A stretch of DNA of 6,506 nucleotides, taken from the NCBI GenBank assembly GCA_945863785.1, contig CAMBAQ010000106.1, forward strand, positions 1-6,506, in the 5' to 3' direction. This DNA is from Chthoniobacter flavus (GTDB taxonomy: Bacteria; Verrucomicrobiota; Verrucomicrobiia; Chthoniobacterales; Terrimicrobiaceae). The notes under the pieces are model-generated. The model saw only the letters and a list, made by a program, of their open reading frames with translations. It made no database searches and was not told the DNA's origin. This document shows, in pieces, positions 1-6,506 of this stretch. Position 1 is the first letter of the stretch, and each line of letters begins with the position of its first letter. The translations under genes were made by a program, and so were the position numbers.

Positions 1-845
1 GCGAAGACGTTCATTTTGGAGTTCGCGGGAACCAACCCTTTGGCATCAGTCAGCATCCGATCCATGAAATCGTCGTTATGAGCCGGATCGTGGTGGGTCA
101 TGTAGAGATTTTTCACTCCAGCTGTATCAGCCAAGGCAACAACACTACGGAAGCAACCGTGTCCCCAGCCACGACGGGTTTCGATTTCTTTTGGTGTGTA
201 TTGGGTGTCGGCAATCAGAATATCGGCACCCTTGATGAATTCGATAATACGAGGTTCGTCGGGACCCTCCGTTTCGTGGTCCGATAGAAAAACCAAGCTG
301 CCTGTTGGTGTATCAAATCGATAAGCCAAGCAACCTCCGGGGTGGTTCGTCGGGCAGGTGGAGAATTTCACTTTTTCAAGGGCATATTCCTTCTGACCGT
401 CGGGGAGTAAATGATCGAATGTGATCTTGCACTTCATACCCTCAAGAGGAATCGGAAAACAGTTATCGCCATCCATCATTTTTCCAAAAATCGACTCGAG
501 TGATTTCGGGGATGGGTCACGACCGATAACACGAATTCGGTTTTGCGGCATGTAGGCAGGAATAAAAAACGGAAATCCTTGTATGTGGTCCCAGTGGGTG
601 TGGGTATTGAGGAGGGCTATCGAAATAGGATTCATCCCAAACTCGTCGATCAGAGCAGTTCCCAAGGGACTAATTCCAGAACCGGCATCAATGATAATGA
701 TCTCGCCTGCGATTCGTAATTCGAGACAAGTCGTATTGCCGCCATAGCGTGCTGTGGATGACCCCGGCGTTGGCAAAGAACCTCGAACTCCCCAGAAACG
801 CACGAGAGATGGTTGGTCTGTATGAGGTTGAGCTGTTGTGTCCAT
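1..845 (-). CDS. MBL-fold metallo-hydrolase (TaR3-like / PhnP-like), C-terminus cut by window edge
   Basis: Reading the minus strand from the ATG at 845 gives 281 complete codons that run off the left edge. Residues 15-28 read VRFWGVRGSLPTPG, followed by RYGGNTTC (33-40), the usual opening of the TaR3-like branch of MBL-fold hydrolases. The metal-binding motif THTHWDH is at 81-87. Further likely ligands are His168 in NHPGG, Asp189 in LSDHE and the histidines of THHDP (250-254); His229 in WGHG is also conserved-looking. Thus nearly the whole catalytic core is present. The family binds two metal ions, usually zinc, and hydrolyses phosphodiesters or related esters; the substrate here cannot be told. 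There is no signal peptide, so it is probably cytoplasmic. An in-frame TAA lies 22 bases upstream, making this the first ATG; GTG at codon 15 is a less likely alternative. No Shine-Dalgarno is visible. It follows the solute-binding gene on the same strand after 116 bp and could share its transcript. Confidence 0.9.
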   Translation of the reverse strand, partial: MDTTAQPHTDQPSLVRFWGVRGSLPTPGSSTARYGGNTTCLELRIAGEIIIIDAGSGISPLGTALIDEFGMNPISIALLNTHTHWDHIQGFPFFIPAYMPQNRIRVIGRDPSPKSLESIFGKMMDGDNCFPIPLEGMKCKITFDHLLPDGQKEYALEKVKFSTCPTNHPGGCLAYRFDTPTGSLVFLSDHETEGPDEPRIIEFIKGADILIADTQYTPKEIETRRGWGHGCFRSVVALADTAGVKNLYMTHHDPAHNDDFMDRMLTDAKGLVPANSKMNVF

Positions 846-961
846 TGGGGGAGCGCATCTGTGATGTTAGATAAATGCGATCTAAATGAAAGAAGTTTAT
901 TAAAGTTGCTCCTTGGAATTTGCGAATACGCCAGAATTTAACTTTAAAGCCCGATCCCAAT
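846..961. other. Intergenic gap between binding-protein gene and MBL gene
   Basis: This 116-bp gap separates two minus-strand genes. I see no further open frame of note and no GC-rich hairpin with a T-run, so read-through from the binding-protein gene into the MBL gene is possible. It contains two AT-rich inverted repeats: TTAAAGTT (900-907) with AACTTTAA (940-947), and TTAGAT (867-872) with ATCTAA (880-885). No promoter with good -35 and -10 boxes at proper spacing was found on the minus strand. Confidence 0.6.
867..885. promoter_or_regulatory. Candidate operator or leader hairpin upstream of the MBL gene
   Basis: A 19-bp inverted repeat has perfect 6-bp arms, TTAGAT and ATCTAA, around a 7-base spacer. 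It ends 21 bases before the MBL start codon, where a repressor site or a small leader hairpin would act. Arms this short and AT-rich arise by chance easily, so this is a weak candidate only. Confidence 0.2.
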
Positions 962-3031
962 TTATTTCAAAGCGGGAAGTCGATCGGCAAATTCGGGACG
1001 ATAAAACCACTCAGACCAATAAAATGTCCCTGCTTTGGTGATGGCGATGGGTTCATCGATCCATCCGCCATGCCCATCTGGTCGCCGAATGCGGTAGGCG
1101 TTCTTCCACATCACAGTCGAGCCTTCTGGCACAAAGAGGAAGAGGTAGGGCTGGTCTTGGTAGATCAGGCTTTGCATGCGTCCGGCGGTCTCGATGATTT
1201 TTTCGCGTCGGTATTCCTGGCGAATGCTTTCCAGCAGGTTGTCCACTTCTGGGTTTTTGTAACCAACGACATTAAGTTGCTCGGGGTTTGTCTGAGACGA
1301 GTGCCAAATCTGGTATTGATCGAAGCTATTGCCGAGTGACCACCCCAAAACGATGGCGTCGAAATCGCCTTTGTTGACGTGGTTTTTCAAAAACACAGTC
1401 CACTCGTAGAGCTCGACCTTCATTTCGATGCCGATTTTTTTCAGTCCGTCTTGGGTGAGGGTGGCGATGTCTCGGCGGGCCTCGTTGCCGTTATTCGTGA
1501 TGAGGGTGAAACTAAAACGCTGACCGTCTTTTTCCAGAATACCATCGGCGCCTGGTTTCCAACCGGCTTCGGCTAGGAGGCTTTTGGCTTTATCCGGATC
1601 GAAAGCAAATGGCGCCACCTCGGGGTTGAAAAACCACATTTTCGGAGTGAAAATACCAGTGCTCTGGAGGCCCCGTCCGTAAAGAATGAAGCGTACCATC
1701 GAGGGAACATCAACCGCGTGGGCTAGTGCTTGACGAACGCGTGGGTCCTGAAAAAGGGGCCGCTTCAGATTCCATCCAATGTAGTTGTAGGTCGAGGACG
1801 CCTCGGTAAAGACTTCGAAAAGCGGGTTTTCCTTAAACGACGATACAGTCCAGGGAGCCGCACTCCAAAAATCCACCTGTCTCGTCTCAAAAGCGAGGCG
1901 GAGCGTCAGTTGATCAGGCATGAAGCGGTAAACAATCCCGTCGACCCAGGGCCCAGGAGCATTGAAGTAATGCGGGTTGCGCCTCAGATGGATTAGTTCG
2001 TTTGTCTTCCAGTGGTCGAAAATGAATGGCCCGGTCCCCACGGGGCAGCGATTGAAATTCTCGGCCCACCAACTCTGAGGTTTTCCCTCCAGCAGATGCG
2101 ATGGAAGGATAGACATCATCCAGCTCTCTAGGGCAGGGGAGTAGGGTTTGCGGTAGGTGACTATGGCCGTTTGGGGATCTGGCGTCTGAATGCTCTGGAT
2201 CAAATCGAAATCCGGCTTGCGAGGTGACGCGGTGGCATCGTCCATAATGGCCTCGTAGGTGAAACTCACATCGCGTGAGGTCACGGCGGCGCCATCATGC
2301 CATTTTACGTCGGGGCGAAGTTTGAAGGTGACCTGAGGCTCGGCCAGAAAGGAGACTTTTTCCAACTCCTTGATCGTGCCTCCGCCATTAGCGGCGAGCC
2401 ACTTTTCGAGTTCAGGAACGAACCCCGGATCGGTGGTAATTTCAAAAGCGCCCCCAGACTCCACCCATTCGCGAATGATCGCTGAGCTTGGAAATGCGTT
2501 TTTGAGCTTCTTGAGCGTTTCCCGAGAACCTTCTTTCAACTCGATGCGAAGATTCGATACTGGCGCCAAATCTTCAGCGACCAGGCGCGAAACGATCTCC
2601 TTAGAAGTCACTAACCCGGGTTCGCGGAATTTCAATAGTGCGGTGCGCCCCGCGACGGCAACACTCTCGATCGTCCAACCTGCCCAATCGTTCTTCCAAT
2701 CCTTCAATTGGGACGCAATCTTCTCCGCTGCTGCTGCATCGCGGCAAAAAAGGGTTGTTGTCTGATCGAGTTTCCACGTCTGGGCAAGATCACCTATGAT
2801 TTCTAGTTCGGGGCTAAATTTGAGAAGACCATTGAATATGGAACTCGCGACCTCCGATGAAGCGCTATCGGCTTGCTGGATCGGGTTGAGAGAGGCGGGT
2901 TCTCCCATCAAGCCGAGCGTCATCTCATTTTTTCTTTCCTTAGAAAGGCGGGTCTCATTCCAAAATGAAACACAAACCAGCAAGATCAAAAGGCTAGGAA
3001 GTCCAAAAATAAACCAACGGGCGATGCGCAT
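962..3031 (-). CDS. Extracytoplasmic solute-binding protein, family 5 (peptide/nickel type), with a ~145-residue insert
   Basis: This is the ligand-binding component of a peptide/nickel-type ABC importer, 689 residues from the ATG at 3031. Residues 8-24 form a hydrophobic signal or anchor. Then come GEPASLNP (43-50), FNGLLKF (66-72) and DLAQTWKL (81-88), the usual first strands of SBP_bac_5 proteins. The family block VTFKLRPDVKWHDG is at 234-247, followed by SRDVSFTYEA (252-261), GTGPF (332-336), RRNPHYF (350-356), DPRVRQALAHAVD (429-441) and LLAEAGW (485-491). The core is complete to the C-terminus. Ordinary members are about 500-550 residues; the excess is a segment at about 89-231. LLVC (17-20) resembles a poor lipobox, so lipoprotein status is unclear. 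The frame stays open upstream to an ATG at 3241, but those 70 residues look non-coding and overlap the divergent gene. A TTG two codons upstream (3037) is another possible start. No Shine-Dalgarno is seen, and no permease or ATPase gene is adjacent. Ligand unknown. Confidence 0.93.
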   Translation of the reverse strand: MRIARWFIFGLPSLLILLVCVSFWNETRLSKERKNEMTLGLMGEPASLNPIQQADSASSEVASSIFNGLLKFSPELEIIGDLAQTWKLDQTTTLFCRDAAAAEKIASQLKDWKNDWAGWTIESVAVAGRTALLKFREPGLVTSKEIVSRLVAEDLAPVSNLRIELKEGSRETLKKLKNAFPSSAIIREWVESGGAFEITTDPGFVPELEKWLAANGGGTIKELEKVSFLAEPQVTFKLRPDVKWHDGAAVTSRDVSFTYEAIMDDATASPRKPDFDLIQSIQTPDPQTAIVTYRKPYSPALESWMMSILPSHLLEGKPQSWWAENFNRCPVGTGPFIFDHWKTNELIHLRRNPHYFNAPGPWVDGIVYRFMPDQLTLRLAFETRQVDFWSAAPWTVSSFKENPLFEVFTEASSTYNYIGWNLKRPLFQDPRVRQALAHAVDVPSMVRFILYGRGLQSTGIFTPKMWFFNPEVAPFAFDPDKAKSLLAEAGWKPGADGILEKDGQRFSFTLITNNGNEARRDIATLTQDGLKKIGIEMKVELYEWTVFLKNHVNKGDFDAIVLGWSLGNSFDQYQIWHSSQTNPEQLNVVGYKNPEVDNLLESIRQEYRREKIIETAGRMQSLIYQDQPYLFLFVPEGSTVMWKNAYRIRRPDGHGGWIDEPIAITKAGTFYWSEWFYRPEFADRLPALK

Positions 3032-3191
3032 GTGCAAAAAATACGGTAAGGTGTGATGACTATGCCCATCACTATACAATTCACAATATTCAATCTTCCT
3101 GCGGGAATTGATTTCGCAAGCTGGATTGCAACGCGTAATATCGTCTATATTGAGGGTAATGCCGTCGATTGCACCGGCTAGATTTTTTTGA
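3032..3191. promoter_or_regulatory. Divergent promoter region between binding-protein and TamB-like genes
   Basis: This 160-bp gap separates two divergent starts and must hold promoters for both genes unless they lie inside coding sequence. On the minus strand, TATAGT (3076 to 3071) is a plausible -10 box about 40 bases before the ATG, but no good -35 box sits 16-18 bases upstream. On the plus strand, TATATT (3146-3151) with TGGATT (3122-3127) gives an 18-base spacer, and TAATAT (3136-3141) is an alternative -10. A short inverted repeat, AATAT-cgtct-ATATT (3137-3151), overlaps these. Both starts are preceded by a T-run rather than a Shine-Dalgarno: T6 six bases before the minus-strand ATG and T7 at 3183-3189 before the plus-strand ATG. 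The boxes are guesses by eye. Confidence 0.5.
3053..3072. promoter_or_regulatory. Inverted repeat GTGATG-N8-CATCAC, candidate operator or 5'-leader hairpin
   Basis: Perfect 6-bp arms GTGATG (3053-3058) and CATCAC (3067-3072) flank an 8-base spacer. Read on the minus strand it lies 22-41 bases before the binding-protein start and directly abuts the candidate -10 box TATAGT. A repressor bound here would cover the transcription start. If transcribed, the RNA could pair, with a seventh G-U pair inside, and leave a 6-base loop. No regulator gene is in the window, so the choice between operator and hairpin is open. Confidence 0.35.
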
Positions 3192-6100
3192 ATGAAACGT
3201 TTTTTTATCCTGCTCACAGGCGTCCTTATGGGGCTTGCCATGCTGAATCCGTCGATTCTGTCTTTTGCTTTCCGCTATGGCTTGGGATTTTTATGCGCCT
3301 CGAGAGGGATGGAATTCCACGCCGACTCCGTGCGCGCGGGCATCGGAAGTCCGCTGGTTATCGAGGGGCTATCCATCACACAGAAAAACCCTAAGTTCAC
3401 ACGCCAGTTTCTGACAATCGAGCGAATGGAAGTCCTATGGAATGGCCCTTTCGCTCTTTATTCAAATCCGAAAGACCTCATTCGAAAGGTGTCGGTATTG
3501 AATCTGGATTGTCTGATTGATCCACGGCAACCCGAGGATGACGGAACTTCAGATCCGACGCCTTTGGATACCCCCGCCGGTTTGCTTTCACTCCTCGTGG
3601 ATGAAAGTCAAACGCCAGAATCCATTGTTATAGCCAAGTCACGTGTGGAATTGATGGGCGCGGATAGCCGATGTGTCTTGGAAGGTCTGGACCTAGAGTT
3701 GAACAACTTCGAGCCCGGTTACCTGAATCTCACGGGTCTGGATATCCAGATCGGGCGATTTAAAAAGTTTCTTGGACCTCTTGCTGCGGACACAAGTTTG
3801 GGGAAAAGCAGCTTCAGGCTCGCTAACATGCAACTCCTCCCTGACATTTTGATTGAGGAGATATCGTTGGGACCTAATGCGGCCCTCGCGCCTTCTATCA
3901 GCTTCAAAACACAGCTTTATGGAGGTGCCTTGCGCGGGGATATCCAATTTCAGAAAAGTCCGAGCGGTTGGGTATGGGATGTGGCCGCCATCGCATCGGA
4001 CATCACCGTGGATGAGCTCCCTGAGCTCTTCAATCTGTCAGGGAAAGCTCAAGGCTGCTTGTCCGAGGGGCGACTGACATTTCGCGGCAATGGGAACCAT
4101 CCAGTGGATGCCGAGGCCTCAGTCCACATTCTTGCTAGTGATTTTCGATGGAATGATCGTGGGTGGGAAACTCTCGATATCGGCGCTAGCTTGATTCACC
4201 GCCGATTGCTGATTTCCAATTTCGATCTCCAGCAAAAAGAAAATCGTGTCACCCTGAATGGTGAGGTCTCACTGGAAGAAGGTTGGTCGAAAATCATGGA
4301 AGCTCCATTCTTGGTGAATATCCGAGCCAACATGAAGGAACTCGGCGAGCTCACAGGGTTACTCGGGGTTCCTTTAGGCGAGACCTCTGGCAAACTCACA
4401 GCGGAAGGGTCACTGAGCGGCAGGGACGGAGAGTTGGATGGCTTTCTGGGAATTCAGGCTAGCGATGTCGCCTACAAAAAACTGCTTCTTGATCAAATGC
4501 AGTTGGACATGGTCTTTCGAAAAAAGATGGTCGAACTTGTTCGCTGTGAGGTTCATTCCGGCAAGGACTTGATCGTAGCCAAGGGAACCGCTGATCTCGC
4601 GGCCCCTCATGCCTACACGGCGGAACTGAATGCCAACCTCACCAATCTCGCTTCGTATTTGCGTCCGTTCAACGAGCAAGGTGCGGATTTCATCTATGGA
4701 GGCGCGCTCGGCATCCTTTGGCGAGGGGAAGGGTCAGCAAACGGGCACACTGGTTCCTACGATCTGAAACTCTCACGTTTCACATCCCAACTCACCCCAG
4801 CAGGACTCACTGGCCGATTCGTTGGCACCTATTCCCCTCAAAACATAGACCTTTCGACGTTGGAAATCGAAAGCGAGAAACTTCATCTGAGTTCGCTCGC
4901 CTCTATCACTTCCGCCGGATTGACAGTTAAAGACATTCAAATCAGCGCCAACTCGAAGCCCTTGCTGACGGGTGCCGCATTTGTGCCGATCGATCCCTTT
5001 GCGATCTGGGGGGATGCCGACTGGCTTGCCTCGATATTGGATCACAAAAATATCTACCTCCAAGCAGCCACGCCCAACGAAATCGACCTTCAGGATCTCA
5101 TGCTTTTAGCCGGTCAGAAATCTCCCTTGCGCGGATTTGTAAAAATGCGCGCGGAGGCGTTCGGTCCAGCTGGCGACTGCAAGGCGGATGCCGATCTCAC
5201 TTTGCGTGACTTCACCTTCGAAAGTGCATCCCCAGTTCAACATTCTACCATGGATGTGAATTTCAAAACTCTTGATGGCGCCGCATCCCTGCGCGCCATT
5301 TTCAAAAAAGAGGGCATGAGTCCTGTCCAAGCCGAAGCGAAATTTCCCTTTGCTCTTAATAAAAATGAAGATGGCAAATTCACCATCGTGGATATCAATG
5401 CCCCCATTGAGGCTTGGGTGGACTTCCCGCAAACCGACCTAGCTCTTCTCCGGCCCCTTCTTCCATCTCTTCGCGGCCTGAGTGGATCGGTTTCTGGAAA
5501 CCTAAAACTCTCTAACAGCCTCGCCAACCCAGTGATCAATGGAGCGGCCAGCTTCAAGCAGGCGGGATTTTCTCTCGCTGCGCTTCCCTCGAGAATCGAT
5601 AAAGTCGACGCGCAAGCCACTATCGTGGGGGATACCCTCTGGGTCGAAAAATGTGTCGGCGAGATCGCCCCTGGTCGATTTCAGATCAGTGGTTCGTGCC
5701 AGTTCCCTCAAGCCTGGCTGCCGAAATGGGATCTGTATCTCAATGGGGTCAAAATCCCGCTCCAAATGAATCCGAAGGCGTCCCTTTTCGCTGATATGCG
5801 ACTGCATTCCGCTGGCGATTTACCGAACTCCCTTCTCAGTGGTTCCGTGGAATTCGTGGATTCCGTGATCCCTGGTGATCTCCATATCACGCCCTTGTTT
5901 TCATTCGAACCGTCGCAGTCACCGGTTTGGGATTCGCTGTCTTCCTTGCTGTCGATTTTCTCACCGGCATCACAAGGCACCCTTGATCTGTCCGTGACCT
6001 CAAAGGAACCTGTTCGGGTCGGAAGCCCCCCCCTTGTTGGAGAAATATCGTGGGATCTGAACCTTCGTGGCACATTGAAATCCCCAGTTCCCACAGGCCG

Positions 6101-6506
6101 TCTCACTCTTACGAATCTCCAGGCCCGATTGCCTGCAGGGCGTTTGCTTTTGGAGAATGGAACGATGGATTTTTTATCCGATGAACCATGGAACCCACTC
6201 CTCATAGCAAATGCCTCGGGTTGGGTGGGGACGCACTTTGTTGAGGCTTTGGCCTTCGGGCGATTGAGTGAGGGACGATGGATGCTGCGCTCACCTAGCA
6301 GCAACCTAACTGCCCAAGATTTAACACTTTTACTCGAATCCGGTGCCGAGCCTTTAGAAATCGCAGCGGATTCCAACCTCAGCGTTGCGACACATTTCAG
6401 ACCCTACGTGCCCCTTTCTATCTTCAATAAGTTCCCGGATTTGTCGGGAGATGGAGTTTTCTTCACTTCCCTCCAATATCCCGAATCGCCGTGGGGAAGC
6501 GATCGT
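3192..6506 (+). CDS. AsmA/TamB-like envelope assembly or lipid-transport protein, C-terminus cut by window edge
   Basis: An uninterrupted frame of 1105 codons runs from the ATG at 3192 off the right edge. TGA lies directly before the ATG, so this is the first possible ATG. Residues 4-27 are a hydrophobic anchor after MKR, and GMEFHADSVRAGIGSPLVIE (39-58) resembles the N-terminus of AsmA/TamB proteins. The body is periplasmic beta-rich sequence with recurring LSG/G-x-L modules, clearest near 282-360, 391-468, 646-725 and 760-841. The best evidence is a TamB C-terminal (DUF490-type) signature at 954-1051: WDLNLRGTLKSP, then LPAGRLLLENGTMDF (980-994), then PLLIANASG from 1002, ending LRSPSSNLTAQDLTLLLESG (1032-1051). 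Known family members bridge inner and outer membranes and serve in phospholipid transport or outer-membrane protein assembly; which applies here is inference. The sequence does not end after the signature: another LSG motif occurs at 1084-1086. No Shine-Dalgarno; T7 precedes the start. No Omp85/TamA partner is in the window, though one could follow. Confidence 0.85.
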   Translation, partial: MKRFFILLTGVLMGLAMLNPSILSFAFRYGLGFLCASRGMEFHADSVRAGIGSPLVIEGLSITQKNPKFTRQFLTIERMEVLWNGPFALYSNPKDLIRKVSVLNLDCLIDPRQPEDDGTSDPTPLDTPAGLLSLLVDESQTPESIVIAKSRVELMGADSRCVLEGLDLELNNFEPGYLNLTGLDIQIGRFKKFLGPLAADTSLGKSSFRLANMQLLPDILIEEISLGPNAALAPSISFKTQLYGGALRGDIQFQKSPSGWVWDVAAIASDITVDELPELFNLSGKAQGCLSEGRLTFRGNGNHPVDAEASVHILASDFRWNDRGWETLDIGASLIHRRLLISNFDLQQKENRVTLNGEVSLEEGWSKIMEAPFLVNIRANMKELGELTGLLGVPLGETSGKLTAEGSLSGRDGELDGFLGIQASDVAYKKLLLDQMQLDMVFRKKMVELVRCEVHSGKDLIVAKGTADLAAPHAYTAELNANLTNLASYLRPFNEQGADFIYGGALGILWRGEGSANGHTGSYDLKLSRFTSQLTPAGLTGRFVGTYSPQNIDLSTLEIESEKLHLSSLASITSAGLTVKDIQISANSKPLLTGAAFVPIDPFAIWGDADWLASILDHKNIYLQAATPNEIDLQDLMLLAGQKSPLRGFVKMRAEAFGPAGDCKADADLTLRDFTFESASPVQHSTMDVNFKTLDGAASLRAIFKKEGMSPVQAEAKFPFALNKNEDGKFTIVDINAPIEAWVDFPQTDLALLRPLLPSLRGLSGSVSGNLKLSNSLANPVINGAASFKQAGFSLAALPSRIDKVDAQATIVGDTLWVEKCVGEIAPGRFQISGSCQFPQAWLPKWDLYLNGVKIPLQMNPKASLFADMRLHSAGDLPNSLLSGSVEFVDSVIPGDLHITPLFSFEPSQSPVWDSLSSLLSIFSPASQGTLDLSVTSKEPVRVGSPPLVGEISWDLNLRGTLKSPVPTGRLTLTNLQARLPAGRLLLENGTMDFLSDEPWNPLLIANASGWVGTHFVEALAFGRLSEGRWMLRSPSSNLTAQDLTLLLESGAEPLEIAADSNLSVATHFRPYVPLSIFNKFPDLSGDGVFFTSLQYPESPWGSDR
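6026..6033 (+). repeat. Eight-cytosine homopolymer inside the TamB-like gene
   Basis: A run of eight C bases encodes part of G-S-P-P-L near residue 947. The frame is intact on both sides, since the TamB signature follows in the same frame. It is the longest homopolymer I noticed in the coding regions and would be prone to slippage or sequencing error. Confidence 0.8.

Noticed and set aside
688..960. 90-residue minus-strand frame crossing the gap and the MBL start
   Set aside because: It overlaps the start of the MBL hydrolase in another frame. The MBL motifs fix the correct frame, and this peptide has no recognisable features.
920..1339. 139-residue plus-strand open frame
   Set aside because: It is antisense to the well-supported C-terminal part of the solute-binding protein and shows no domain.
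3161..3189. Terminator- or attenuator-like element: GCCG (3161-3164)/CGGC (3175-3178) followed by TTTTTTT
   Set aside because: The stem is only four base pairs with a ten-base loop, and the T-run is separated from it by four bases and ends two bases before the start codon. It is too weak to call; the T-run is better explained as part of the leader.
3032..3241. N-terminal extension of the solute-binding protein to the ATG at 3241 (759 residues)
   Set aside because: The extra 70 residues precede the obvious signal-like helix, look compositionally unlike a leader, and overlap the start of the divergent TamB-like gene. The ATG at 3031 sits exactly before the hydrophobic N-terminus.
3692..3947. 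Pair of overlapping minus-strand frames of 62 and 84 residues
   Set aside because: Both are opposite the continuous TamB-like frame, overlap each other in different frames and have no motif.
5708..6376. 222-residue antisense open frame on the minus strand
   Set aside because: It lies opposite the TamB-like gene, whose C-terminal signature is in this stretch. The antisense protein is Ser/Arg-rich with no recognisable motif, so it is a shadow frame.

Overview
The window holds three protein-coding genes and two short intergenic gaps. Two genes lie on the minus strand: a metallo-beta-lactamase (MBL) fold hydrolase cut by the left edge, and a complete extracytoplasmic solute-binding protein. One gene lies on the plus strand: a very large AsmA/TamB-like envelope protein cut by the right edge. 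I see no RNA gene, CRISPR array, insertion sequence, attachment site or convincing intrinsic terminator.

Organism: a TamB-like protein with an inner-membrane anchor and a periplasmic peptide-type binding protein imply a bacterium with two membranes. Base composition looks balanced. All three starts lack a Shine-Dalgarno sequence. These points, together with an extra segment in the binding protein that I associate with Verrucomicrobiota homologues, suggest a PVC/Verrucomicrobiota-type genome. This is an inference from memory, not a database result.

Layout: 1-845 (minus) is the MBL hydrolase, C-terminus missing. 846-961 is a gap with two weak inverted repeats. 962-3031 (minus) is the solute-binding protein, 689 residues, carrying about 145 residues between its N-terminal strand region and the conserved VKWHDG block. 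3032-3191 is a divergent promoter region with a 6-bp perfect inverted repeat just upstream of the binding-protein gene. 3192-6506 (plus) is the TamB-like gene, 1105 codons in the window with no stop.

How they work together: the binding protein would capture a peptide or similar ligand outside the inner membrane, but no permease or ATPase gene lies in the window. The MBL gene is downstream in the same direction and could be co-transcribed with it. The TamB-like protein is a separate envelope-biogenesis function transcribed divergently. I did not find a clearly new system. The points most worth a second look are the binding-protein insert and the module-like sequence that continues after the TamB C-terminal signature.
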